Shown piece after piece: positions 23,601 through 33,506 of a DNA stretch of 64,000 bases (the stretch's first letter is position 1; each line of letters opens with the position of its first letter). The notes beneath the pieces are model-generated. The model did no database searches, was not told the DNA's origin, and worked only from the letters and a program-made list of their open reading frames with translations. Origin of the DNA: Neoceratodus forsteri (lineage: Eukaryota > Chordata > Ceratodontiformes > Ceratodontidae); assembly GCA_016271365.2 (NCBI GenBank), contig CM028129.1, positions 1,004,475,501 to 1,004,539,500 of the forward strand. Direction: 5' to 3'. Both the position numbers and the translations under genes were made by a program.

Positions 23601-24250
23601 TATGGCATCAGGTAACATCCTAGAGCAGACAACTCTGTCTAACTTTGATACTAACACCCACTCAATAAGGATGGTGCATCGTCCATTGCTAGAAACCCTT
23701 GTAGGATTAGAAATAATCTGAGTGAACAGTAATTTGTTTAAAGATGATTTAACCTGTCAATATCGAAATTCAAAAAGAGGACAAATTCATTGCCTTGAGT
23801 GAGGGGGCCAATTGCTCTGATGAAGGAAGGAATTGCTTGTAAACTACTGGCTGGTGGTACATAGGCACAGAAGAGATAGAGTTTCTTAGTGTTATCAAGG
23901 GTTAGAGTGACTTGACATAATTCTAATTGGGGGCTAGAATTAAGAAAGGGGGAACTAGGGGGTGATAAGTTTAGATGGGCTTTATAGTAAACCATAGTGC
24001 CCCCTCCTCTCTTGGGGGAGGTCCTGTCACTTCTTAGTGAATTCTAACCTGGCACTACACAAAGGTTGCTGGGTGTGGAAGGCTTGAACCACATTTCAGA
24101 CAGGCCAAGGTTATCAGGCTTGTATAGTCTTACCCAGGCTATGCACTTATCCAAGTTATGGAGGAGTATTCTAATGGTTAAATGAGCTATTCTGAGTTCT
24201 TTTATTCCTTGCCGGGGGGTAGTGGGGGAGAGGAGGTAGGAGACTGAGAC
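20700..24250 (-). mobile_element. L2-like LINE, antisense, nearly full length, dead
   Basis: Read leftward, the endonuclease begins near 24200 (KCIAWVRLYKPDNLGLSEMW), followed by SLRSDRTSPKRGGGTMVYYK and FLNFDIDRLNHL (the GDFNID motif). The linker carries KWLDHPLLSFLKRRDKCLAS. RT follows with SDVIKTQLLK, QHGFCWNHTVAP and IPQGSVRGPLFFSLHIYSVH, then C-terminal blocks FSAPKLWNIIPANIRQ. The 3' end has a tgcct/aggca hairpin (about 20746-20763) and an aataaata-like tail. Many stops and frameshifts are present. The catalytic YADD region is split by the 357-bp foldback insertion at 21839-22195. Length of ~3.5 kb fits an L2/Rex-type element without ORF1; the exact clade is uncertain. Confidence 0.8.
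21839..22195. mobile_element. 357-bp foldback element (MITE-like) inside the LINE
   Basis: The arms are near-perfect reverse complements from gtgcacaagaaatggaaata at 21839 to its counterpart ending 22195. The centre is at 22016 (tatcagtc-ttctga-gactgata). Both arms carry the ggccagcacc, ggagcccaa/gttctt and ctgctccag segments at matching distances. The element interrupts LINE RT between the PILY block and a downstream conserved segment. I found no clear target-site duplication. It has no coding capacity, so it would need a transposase supplied elsewhere. Confidence 0.8.
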
Positions 24251-24354
24251 ACATTTGGCCCTGAGTTTAGTTCTGTGTCTCCAGCAGCCAGTAAAAGGGA
24301 TGAAGCTAAGAGGATAATGGCATAGGCAAAAATAAATAAAGCCATAACAAATGG

Positions 24355-26320
24355 AGAGTAATGAGTACCAATGCCCATAGTCTAGGTAAAAAGCTTCGTA
24401 AAATGGTGGCCTTGATGGAAGAGGGATACCTGGATATCGTGGCAGTCACAGAAACATGGTACATGGAGAACTATGACTGCGATGTCAACATACCAGGGCA
24501 CACAATCTACAGGAGGAACAGGGAGGGAAGAAGAAGAGGAGGAGGAGGAGTAGCTCTCTATGTAATGGAAGGGAAGCACTGTGGGTCACCCTGGAGTCTG
24601 AAATGGCACCACAGTCTGCACTGGGTTGTATACAGACCCCTGTCTCAGGGGGAGGAAATGGACAAAGAAATGATAGAAGGCATCCTTGGGATGGCAGAGA
24701 AAGGGGAGATATTGCTGATGGGGGACCTGAATATGCCAGATGTTAACTGGAGCATGTTTGCTGCAGCCACAACCAAGAGCAGGGCCATTCTCGATGCCCT
24801 ACAGGGGGCATGCCTCAGACAGCTAGTTTTGGAACCCACTCGGGAGGGAACAATCTTAGACCCGGTACTCTCAAATGAGGACGGAGAGAGGATCTCCAAT
24901 CTTGAAGTGGGTAGCCATCTGGGAACAAGCGACCACCAAACAGTGTGGTTCATGATAAACTTAGCTGTAAAGTCAAGCCATACAAAAGTGAGGGTACTGG
25001 CCTTCAAGAGGACTGATTTTGTCAAAATGGGAGAGTGCCTCAGAAAAGCACTAGCAAACAAGCAAGAAGGTGGGGTGGAGCAACAATAGGGAAACATCAA
25101 AACCACCATCACAGAGGCAACAAGCCTTTGTGTGAAGCAAATAAACAAATCAAAGCAAAAGAAAAAAACACTATGGTTCTCAAAAGAAGTGGTGGGGAAG
25201 GTAAGGGAGAAAAATATATCTTTCATCATTCATCAGGAAGTATAAGGAAATGCAGAAGGAGCGCAAGAGAGAACTGTGGCAGTTAAAGCAGAAGGAAGCA
25301 GGAAAGGCAGTCAGAATAGCAAAGGCCCAAACCAAGGAAAAGTTAGCCAACTCGGTTAAGAAAGGAGATAAAACCTTTTATAGGTACATTAGGGAGCAAA
25401 GAAAGACTAAGGCAGGGATACTGAGGCTGATTAAAGAGGAAGGTGATTGGGCAGAGAGTGACAGTGAAAAAGCAGAGATACTGAACAAATACTTCTGCTC
25501 AGTATTCACAATGGAAAAGCAGGGGAAGATACCTAATCCAGTCAATAGAAGCACTCTGGATAGGGGGGTTGATATTAGTCATTTCACAGAAGAAAGGCTT
25601 CTAGAAGAACTCTTAAAACTGAAGGTGGATAAAGCAATGGGGCCAGATGGGATTCACCCCAACATTCTAAAACAACTAAGGGAAGAACTAGTAACACCAC
25701 TAACTACTCTTTTTAATAAATCATGGGAGGATGGTGTGGTACCTGAGGACTGGAGGAGGGTGGATGTGATTCCCTTTCACAAAAGTGGGAGCAAGGCAGA
25801 GGCAGGAAACTACAGACCTGTTAGTTTGACCTCAGTGGTAGGGGAAATGATGGAATCACTTCTGAAGGTAAGAACTGTTGAGTATCTAGAGGCCAGTGGG
25901 GGCACAGGACCCAAGGCAGCATGGATTCACAGCAGAAAGGTCATGTCAGACAAATCTAATTGATTTCTTTGACTGGGTGACCAAAGTAGTAGACCAAGGA
26001 GGGGCTGTGGACATGACCTACCTAGACTTTAGCAAGGCATTTGACATAGTCCTGCACGAAAGATTAATAAACAAATTAGCCAGCCTGAGAGTGGGTCCCA
26101 GGGTGGTAGCCTGGGTAAAACACTGGCTGGACAACAGGACACAGTGGGTAACAGTAAATGGAGTCCACAGTGAAGAAAGGGGGGGTACTAGTGGGGTACT
26201 GTAGGGTTCAGTAGTGGGGCTGATCCTTTTTAATATCTTTATAAGTGACATTGCAGAGGGACTGGAAGGGAAAGTATGTCTCTTTGCAGATGACACAAAG
26301 ATGTCTAGTAAAACTTAACA
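24355..26320 (+). mobile_element. CR1 LINE ORF2 (endonuclease plus RT), truncated and frameshifted
   Basis: The frame 24361-25089 is a CR1 endonuclease: NAHSLGKK at the N terminus, VAVTETWY, GGGGVALYV, LMGDLNMPDVNW and GTSDHQTVW as catalytic landmarks. After a frame change, 25250-25963 carries the linker and RT start (AMGPDGIHPNIL, NYRPVSLTS). Another frame from 25896 gives HGFTAERSCQTNLIDFFDWV and YLDFSKAFDIVLHERL. The catalytic block FADDTK is intact at about 26280-26297, and the element breaks off soon after. ORF1, the 5' UTR and the whole 3' part are missing. At least three frame breaks make it a pseudogene, though the well-kept catalytic residues suggest moderate age. Confidence 0.9.
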
Positions 26321-26324
26321 TAGA

Positions 26325-26760
26325 TGGGTAATAAGTAGCAGTTCAAGGAACACAGGGGTGACTCAGCAAGGGGGCTGATTCCAATACAGGGATGACCTGA
26401 TTATGGAGTTGATAAAACAGAGGACCAGAGAGGCAACAGGAATCAAGTACATTTGAGGTGATTCATACAGAGACACTTTTTATCTCAATGGCCGGAATAA
26501 AATGTCGACACAACTGATTACTAGAGGTGACTTTCTTACATGTAGACCTACAAGTCTGTGGCAGGAAATGTATGTAAACATAGGTAACATTGTGAGGACA
26601 CTTACAGGCTTATTGAATTAAGTCCAGAATGTTGTTATATGATGTCCAGCCCCGGCAGCCTACATGGCTGACTCCCAGGCAGACCCACATTGTCTTTTGC
26701 CATGTGTCCTTTATGCTAGGACCACAAGCAAGAGGGCTGCTTGACTACAGGACAATTTAT
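26325..26760. other. Unassigned sequence after the CR1 break
   Basis: AT-rich DNA with no RT-like frame on either strand. It is bounded by the broken CR1 and the SINE-like duplication starting near 26.78 kb. Confidence 0.3.
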
Positions 26761-26779
26761 AGGAAGTGATGGACTCTCT

Positions 26780-27090
26780 TAGCTCCACCCCCCGCTGAGC
26801 CATCCATCTGCTCAATTGCCAGAATGAGCTTGCAGGCAGTTATCATAGAATGGGATCCAACAAACAGGCTCCAAAAGGGCCAGTTGGTCCAGTGGAGTGA
26901 CTCTGGCAGTGATGTGCTTTGAAAAGAGCATGGGGTCTGAAGTTTAAATTCAAATTCTGGTGGGCACTTTCAGCTCTGCCCCCACTAAGTCATCCATCTG
27001 CCCACTTGGTGGAATTGCTTGCAGGCAGTTATTGGTAAAACAAGAGCCACAAGCAGGCTCCAAAAGGGCTGGTTGATCCAGTGGATGGCA
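26780..27090 (+). repeat. SINE-like tandem duplication, 189-bp period
   Basis: The phrase caggctccaaaagggc appears ending at 26880 and again 189 bp later. Each is preceded by agctc-gcccc-tgagtcatccatctgc-like sequence and cttgcaggcagttat. Between them gttggtccagtggagtgact and gtttaaattcaaattctgg resemble a degraded A box and B box. This is a dimeric or duplicated tRNA-like SINE, distinct from the 584-bp family. Confidence 0.5.
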
Positions 27091-27186
27091 GGCTCAAGCT
27101 GCTCAGGTGGATTGGAAGGAGCAGTAGCAGCAGCAAAGAAAACAGGCTCCCTCTCACCCTCAGTGGCTTCAGGGGGGCAGCTGCTC

Positions 27187-27239
27187 TAATGTGTCCAGTC
27201 TCTCATTACCAAGATCCATGTCTGGTTAAAGCAGACTTC
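27187..27239 (+). repeat. 68-bp repeat monomer, interrupted
   Basis: Reads aatgtgtccagtctctcatt, then accaagatccatgtctggtt and aaagcagactt, matching the monomers at 20.6 and 29.2 kb. It stops where the SINE at 27240 begins; the rest of the monomer resumes at about 27740. Confidence 0.6.
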
Positions 27240-27737
27240 AGCCGGTCCGCTAAAGTAGGGGTTGGATTTCCACCTGCAACGCCAGTGCCCTGGATTTGAA
27301 TCCAGACTCGGAATGTTGGAGGGCCGGCCAAGAGGGGAGAATTGAACATCCCACAGATTGTTCTCCTCCTCCTTCTCCAGAGGGAGGGTGTGTTTGACCA
27401 GCACATGATTAACCCTTGGCAGAGGCTGGGAGGAGGAGAGTACAGCTGCCCTGTTCAAGTTGGGAGATATGTCAGATGTTTGCCATGTCACCTTAATGTC
27501 ATTGCATGCCACATCTCCTGGGGAGGAAAACTGAAAAATTGGAGGTTCGCTCCTCAAAATGATGTCCATTTAATGAGTGGACCTCGTGATTGTCATCCTG
27601 GCTCCTGCTTCTATGCTACCTACTTGTGCATCCGTTGGGGAGCACACCTCACTCTTGATGGGCCCCTCCCCTCAGGGTGTGCAGGTGACTGATGGCTGGT
27701 GGATGCAAAGCAAAGCAAAAGCAAAAAAAAAGACTGG
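27240..27737 (+). mobile_element. tRNA-derived SINE inserted in the 68-bp repeat
   Basis: The head gccggtccgctaaagtaggg, then gttggatttccacctgcaac, then ggatttgaatccagactcgg matches the head of the 2.9-kb and 13.5-kb copies (A-box region and B box). The body has gaacatcccacagattgttc, the diverged 'gagcatcccaaggactgctc' module. The tail is gcaaagcaaaagcaaaaaaa. Flanks agactt(ca) and agactggaag are compatible with a degraded target-site duplication of about 8-10 bp. Confidence 0.7.
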
Positions 27738-27739
27738 AA

Positions 27740-27815
27740 GTGGCGCTAGCATTAATGTGTTGAAAATCTCCCTTTACTGAGACCTATAGTTGGTAAAAAC
27801 TGGGTTGAAGTTGTG
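27740..27815 (+). repeat. 68-bp repeat monomer, resumed
   Basis: Reads agcattaatgtgttgaaaat, then ctccctttactgagacctat and gttggtaaaaactg. It completes the monomer cut by the SINE at 27240. Confidence 0.6.
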
Positions 27816-27819
27816 TGTC

Positions 27820-28440
27820 CTATAGGAGATAGATCTACTGGTAGATTTAACAGAGCCTCAAATAAAATGGTTCATTATCTCTTTAGTAAGAACAAAACAC
27901 ATGACAACCCAGGGTGGAATCACCAGGCAAGATTTACTAAAGCCAGATGGTCAGATAGGCTGAAGGAGACCGGAGCTGTTGAGAAAATGTGTTAAAAGCT
28001 CCAACATAACCATAAAATATATGAAAAGATCTGATAGATTTCAGACAATTTGCCAGAATGCAATAGTGAAGAGTAGTAATAGGAAAATGGGAATATGATA
28101 CTGGACACAGACTAGTAAGAGGACTTTGTATTTTTAGTATATTATGTATATGATATTTGACACTTTTGTTTCTTGTCTGATTGCTTAGTTAATTTTTATC
28201 TCTGTTGAAAGTATTTTCTATGTGTCATAATATTTCTATACTTTCCTGCTTCTGGGTGCCCTAGAATGCAATTCATGCAGACTACTAACGAGGGTAGAAA
28301 AAATGAACCCCATAAAAGAAGTTACAGAGCTGGGTATACCTTGGCATAGGTTAAGAAACATAGTTAGTTACCTCACAACAAACACATAAGTATATATAAT
28401 GCTCGATTCACCACCCCTATATGTACTGTATGAGACATAC
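27820..28440. other. Unassigned sequence within the broken 68-bp array
   Basis: AT-rich sequence with no recognised motif; it may itself be an inserted element whose ends I cannot define. Confidence 0.3.
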
Positions 28441-28445
28441 CTTGA

Positions 28446-28772
28446 GCATACCTCTCAACCTTTTTTTCATTGAAATGTGGGACACATGCTTGGGGAAATG
28501 TAGGACATTGGTCATCATAATGTGGGACACATCATCAGACAGGGAGATATAATCCCAAAACACTATGGAAACTATTGCATTTATTTGTGCAAAGATTAGT
28601 TTTGATTTAGCATCTTAGAAGATTATGAATTTCTGCTTTAAAGATTGAATTGACAGCACCATCTCTGTGTGTGGGGGGGGCGGGGGCAGGAACTTTTCCA
28701 TGTGGGACAGAGGAATTTGGAGGTGTACAGTGAGGGACTGTTCCTCTTAATGTGGGCAGTTGAGAGGTATGC
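28446..28772. mobile_element. MITE with 14-bp perfect terminal inverted repeats
   Basis: The left end gcatacctctcaac (28446-28459) is the exact reverse complement of the right end gttgagaggtatgc (28759-28772). The 327-bp interior has repeated aatgtgggacac words and no open frame. Flanks are ttga on the left and ttat on the right, each one change from TTAA. A TTAA-targeting family is therefore possible but unproven. Non-autonomous. Confidence 0.65.
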
Positions 28773-29044
28773 TTATGAGGGTCGAAAGCATTTAGATTAG
28801 GCTGGAAGAATAATAACCTCTATTAGATAGACTAGGATACTGTATGTGGTTGTAACCTTTGAGTTAAACTGTAGGACTGCCTATGTACATAGTTACAAGC
28901 ACTTAGTAAGGATGTTGCGTTGGGTGGGAAAAATGCCCCAAGGTAACATGTAATCATATGTAATGTCTGTAAAGTTGGGTGCCAATGAAATATATTGTAC
29001 CCCTTTGAAAGAAGAAAAATAAAAATGATCAATGAAAAAATACT

Positions 29045-29312
29045 GATTTGAAGTGCAGTTAGTATTGATGTTTTGAGTCTCCCTTTATTGAGAACTATGG
29101 TCAAAGCTGACTTAAAATGTTGGTTACATTGGTATGTTGACGGTACTGAAAATGTTGATTACATTGATATGTTGACTGTATCCCTTTATTGAAACCCATG
29201 TTTAGATAAAGCTGAATTGAAGTATAGTTAGCAGTGTAATGTTAAGTATCTCCCATTGGTGAAACCCATGTCTGGTTAAAGCTGACTTGAAATGTAATTA
29301 ACATTGATAAAA
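29045..29312 (+). repeat. 68-bp tandem repeat, right remnant
   Basis: About four monomers or parts: gtctccctttattgagaact, then a shortened unit, then gtatccctttattgaaaccc and gtatctcccattggtgaaac. They are joined by ctggttaaagctgacttgaa and gttagyattgat segments. Diverged relative to the left remnant but same order of motifs. Confidence 0.65.
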
Positions 29313-29314
29313 GA

Positions 29315-30150
29315 AATATAGGAATTCAAGATGAAAGCCAGGCAAGGTATCCCAGTGGGGCCATCCTTTACTCGCTATGTCATTATTTCATCTATGGTCC
29401 ATCTCCCTCATACGCTGGTCTCAGTTTGCTTTAAAAGATTTTAAAGTTTCAGGCTCAGCGATCTTTCCCAGCAGACACTGTTGTATGTATATGGTGAGTG
29501 CCTTCATACTACAGTGAGCAGATAGCAGTGCAGCTAATGAAGAACTAATATTGCTGGGGCAGGGAGGGAGGTTAGGGTGCAAAATATTGGAAATGGCCAG
29601 TTTCCTCAGGATATCAAAGCTGTAAATAGTGTGGGATAGCAGGTGCCTTTTTTAATGGAGGCATTAGTGATTCAAATACAGAATGTATGTTAGGCACTTC
29701 AGCGTGCTCTGCTGTCAGCTTCCATACTCTTGAATTTTGACTTTTCTCCAATAATGGAGGATCTCACAAATGTTATCTAATATGCAGAAAGAGTTTCTGA
29801 CACTTATCTCTCAGAAGTAGATTAGTAAACATTTTACTGGGATAAAAAAGAGGAAATCATTTAGTATATTTTTTTAAAGAAATTTTGAGATTTATTTGCT
29901 GTATTAAAAATGAGGTGGATCCCCACACCCCCAACCCATTTATTATTATTTTCCTTAGTTCTCTGTTCCTCTCTTTTGGTTCCCTCAACCCCCACTCTGA
30001 TGATTTGGGTCACTTCAAATGCAACCGTCCTCCTCCTGGGAGGTAGGGTGTGTGGCAGTGTTGGTGCCACAGGCAGAAAATAGACATTTGGCTAATCCCA
30101 GTCTTTTATCCACCAACTCTTTTGTTGTAGCCATTTAGTTATTTTAACCA
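29315..30150. other. Unassigned sequence
   Basis: No repeat family or coding feature recognised. Short runs of pyrimidines near 29920-29990 account for the minus-strand frame there. Confidence 0.3.
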
Positions 30151-30154
30151 TTTT

Positions 30155-30560
30155 TAAAAGGGATGCCCTTTGCGATGCCAGTGACCCAGATTTGGGATGA
30201 TCCGGGGTTATTTGAGGGCTGGTTGGGGACAGGAGGCTTGAGCATCTCTGCGGAGGAAGGGGGAAAATACCATGCTACCTCACCACCAACTGGGTGACCA
30301 CAGGTGGCAGGTCAGTCAAGAGTTCATTCAGCTGGAGGAGAGATGCCTGTTGGCTGAAGAATGCATGTCCCACTCTCAGCCATCATCTCTGTGGGGTGGG
30401 AGAAAGCAGAGAAAAACCTCGACCACTGCAACATGACAGCCTTGTCTGCAGACTCTGCCTCATTGACCTGGGCTCCCTCCCAGCTAAAGTAACCTATCTG
30501 ATCTGAAGGGATGTGGCCCAGCCCATAGGCCTTCATCATGGTGAAGAGATACCACAAGCA
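30155..30560 (+). mobile_element. tRNA-derived SINE copy
   Basis: The head gggatgccctttgcgatgcc, then agtgacccagatttgggatg, is a diverged version of the family head. The body carries gcttgagcatctctgcgg and ctgggtgaccacaggtggca, the latter also at 3083-3103 in the complete copy. The right end is not defined. Confidence 0.6.
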
Positions 30561-30779
30561 AAATGGCAGGAGTAAAGGTAAGTCCCAGGAGATGGTGCGG
30601 TGATGTTGTTGGGGCACAGCAGTGTCCTGAGAGCTAGTTGGTGAACACAGACACAAATAGAAAAGTAAAAAGAAAAAGGAGATTAAGAAACATAGTAATT
30701 TATTGTCAGATGAGATTCTATGTCCAGCATGTCCTCCTGCCCACTTCACAAGCTGTGATGAAGTAAGTATGCTGTGCAA

Positions 30780-30895
30780 ACAGATACCAGTTTATGGGGA
30801 CTTTATAGGGTCGCTGTATAATAATGGTGGAATTCAAACCTAAATCTTCATGTTTAGAGGTTTGTGCTCTTAACCACTAGACTAATATCCCCTCA
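30780..30895 (-). mobile_element. tRNA-derived SINE head, second family
   Basis: On the minus strand: ggggatattagtctagtggt, taagagcacaaacctctaaa, then gatttaggtttgaattcc. This has a clear A box (tagtctagtgg) and B box (ggtttgaattcc) and resembles the heads of MIR/CORE-type SINEs. No intact tRNA cloverleaf is evident and the sequence continues past the tRNA length, so it is not a tRNA gene. Confidence 0.6.
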
Positions 30896-31194
30896 GTCTC
30901 CAGCACCCCAAACATTTCCTTACCTCATAGCCACACACACTGCCCCATGTGTCCCCCTTCTATCTTGAGAAAGTAAGCTTCAAGGTGCATAGCCATGTGT
31001 GCCTCCATCTATCCTCTGGTAGTGAAGAGGACTCCTCTTCCCACCTTGGAGATAGGGGAGTCAAGAGGCTGTCTGTGCCACCATCTTAAAAATAAAAATA
31101 TAGGGTAAACTGAAAGGGAACACAGTCATGTGTGTCTCCATCCTCTATTCATCCTCTGGCACCCTTTCATACATAAAACACACCACCTGCCAAT

Positions 31195-31505
31195 CTTAGC
31201 CCCACCACCCTCCCCAAACAGTCCTCATGGGTCCCATAGTCAACCAGTTTTGCCAATATGGTTGTTTCTAAACCCTCCTGGTGCCATGCTAAGATCCTCA
31301 TCCTCTGCTTCTCATTGCTTAGCCAGAATGGCAGTATTCTGAGACAGAACAATGTGCGGGCAAGAATACCAGCATGTGAGCCATGTGGTAAGAAGCACAG
31401 AATGAGGTTCTTTGTGCAGCATTGTTCAGGGTTAGAAACACTCGTGTTCACTAAACTGACTGTGGGACTCATAAGGACTGGACTGGGAAGGTAGTGAGGT
31501 TGAGG
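31195..31505. mobile_element. Imperfect foldback element
   Basis: The left arm starting cagtcctcatgggtccc (31219) and the right arm ending gggactcataaggactg (31480) are reverse complements with scattered mismatches. Matching internal blocks are tgtttctaa-ccct and cctcat-ct-tgcttct. Weaker similarity continues outward for about 20 bp on each side. The spacer around 31340-31360 is short. Overlapping frames on both strands here follow from the symmetry and are not genes. Confidence 0.6.
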
Positions 31506-31904
31506 GCTGAGACTTGTTGACATGGGGAAGAAGTGGAAGTATTGCTTGCCTGCGTGAAAACCTCTTGGCTTCTCCCCAGGCTGCCGACAAGCCACACACC
31601 CTTGGTTCCCAGTTCTGCTGATGGTGCAATATACTCACCCAGCAGTAAAATAAGTGGTTTTACCCAACTGATTGATCTTTTAGCCATATAGTGAGGAGGC
31701 TAATACATAACAACTGCACTAGTGAGTAGCACTCTTCACACACAGTGTCAGTGCTGATCTTTGGTTAGCTTACGGGGGGGTATGACAGATGGACAGCCAA
31801 TACCCTCCCACCTCAGAAGCAGAGTTCCTAATCACTGTGACATGCAAAGTATCCTAGTTAGAGCAGTTAATTTAACATTAGCAAATATCGCTAAAATACC
31901 ATCC

Positions 31905-32275
31905 ACCAGTCAGTCATCAACCAATGAGCCCGCCCATGCACCAGCTCAGCCGTTCACCCTGCCAGTCAGTCACTCAGTTATACAATGTACCACCCATACC
32001 ACCAGACAACCATTTAACCACCGAGCAAGCCACAACACCCAGCCAACCACCAGCCTTGCCAGCCAGCCACCCACACAGTCAGCTACCCACCAACCCAGTC
32101 AACTACTGTAGCTACCCTGTCAGTCACCCACACAGCCAAACACCAACCCTGCCAATCACCCATACTGACATCCATCCATCAATCCAACCAACCAACAAAC
32201 CGACTGACTAGCCAACCCACCAATCAACTATACTCCCTCTGCGCCATCAACAATCCCTCCACCAACCCAGGAAAC
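31905..32275. repeat. CCAGCCA/CCAACCA-type simple repeat
   Basis: Long run of degenerate ccagccac, cagtcacc and caaccaac words on the plus strand, giving spurious proline/serine/threonine-rich open frames. It resembles the shorter tract at 20.1 kb. Confidence 0.75.
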
Positions 32276-32279
32276 CACC

Positions 32280-32740
32280 AACACACCCACCACCTCTTAG
32301 TAAACCATCCTTCCAGGCCAGCAAACTCCAGTATGGGATTCCAGGCATTGAACATGATTCCCAGTCTCCATCTCCCAGATGTCATTGCAGTATGTTGACA
32401 CTTAGCCTTTGGGTCAACCAGCAAATTTTCTTGTAATACAGTGCTTTTCCATATAAATCTTATGCCTAAATTGACTTCTTGTAAAGAGTCTCCCTGATAT
32501 AGTAATTCAGAGCACTTTTATAAATGTAGACAGGTCTGGAATTATTCCCAAGAATCCAGGAGGCCTTCCAGCACAAGCCTGGACATCCTTTCAGGTCAGT
32601 ACTTCAACATGTAGATGTTGAGGGGCAGGGAGTGCCCTGTTCTAGTGGTTCTGATGTAATTCAATAGTGGAACAGCTAGGCATGATGGGAAACAAAGCCC
32701 AGACTTTCTGCTGCAATATCAATATAGCGTTTTTTCATCT
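32280..32740. other. Unassigned sequence
   Basis: Unremarkable DNA leading up to the minisatellite; no coding or repeat signal noticed. Confidence 0.3.
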
Positions 32741-32741
32741 A

Positions 32742-33190
32742 CTCCAGTAGCAGGACTGTTCCAAAACCACAACAGTGACCTGCTGATCTGTTACAGTACC
32801 AAAATGAGCTCCCTGATGATCTACTCCTGTACCAGCACAATGACCTGCTGATCTCTTCTGTACCAAGAACAGCAACCTGCTGATCTGCTCCAGTACCAGC
32901 ACCACAACCTGCTGATCTGCTCCAGTACCAAGAACAGCAATCTGTTAACCTGCTCCAGTATCAATAACAGCAACCTGCTGATCTGCTGCAGTACCAAGAC
33001 TAGTAACCTGTTAACCTGCTCCAGTACCAATAACAGCAACCTTTTAACCTGCTCCAGTACCAAGAACAGCAACCTGTTAATCTGCTCCAGTACCAAAAAC
33101 AGCAACCTGCTGATCTGCTCCAGTACCAGTACCGCAACCTGCTGATCTGCTCCAGTACCAGCACTGCAACCTGCTGATCTGCTGCAGTAA
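32742..33190 (+). repeat. 32-bp minisatellite, divergent left edge
   Basis: About 14 units of the type ctgctgatctgctccagta followed by ccaagaacagcaac, period 32 bp. They differ from the core at fixed places: atctgctcc instead of atgtgttcc, and accaagaacagcaa instead of actagcacactga. The same edge subtype returns at 57.77 kb. Minus-strand leucine/glutamine-rich frames are produced because three 32-bp units equal 32 codons. Confidence 0.9.
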
Positions 33191-33506
33191 TGAACATAAA
33201 GCGAGTGCAGACTGCAAGAAAATAGGGGGCTTGCACTTGCAGTCCACAGTACAGCAAAAAACACAGAAATGTGTGCAGTGCACTTAAATAAATATAAGCA
33301 AAGTTTATTTATTTAAACTTACAGATAGGCTGAGTGTCCCAGTGCATCGTGGTATCCTGCCACTTTGTCAGGAGACCCCCTGATGAAGTGTCAGGATGCC
33401 ATTAAGTGCTAGGACAATCAGGCTTGTGTGAGTTTGAACACATTTGTGCACTTAATATTTATTTTGTGTTCTTTGCTCATTTCTGTGTTCTTTTGTGAAT
33501 GTTCAC
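33191..33506. mobile_element. Unidentified ~316-bp insertion in the minisatellite
   Basis: The 32-bp pattern stops after cagtaatgaacataaagc and resumes at gttcacagtaccagcatagc. The interior has inverted elements: aaaacacagaaatg (about 33259) against catttctgtgttctttt (about 33479-33495), and gactgcaag/cttgcagtc near 33209-33243. This suggests a small non-autonomous DNA element, but I found no definite terminal repeats or target-site duplication. Confidence 0.45.

Noticed and set aside
24645..25229. 194-aa minus-strand open frame.
   Set aside because: It is the complement of the CR1 endonuclease frame at 24361-25089.
30830..30895. tRNA gene candidate on the minus strand.
   Set aside because: A and B boxes are present, but the sequence does not look like an intact cloverleaf and continues as a longer repeat, so a SINE head is the better reading.
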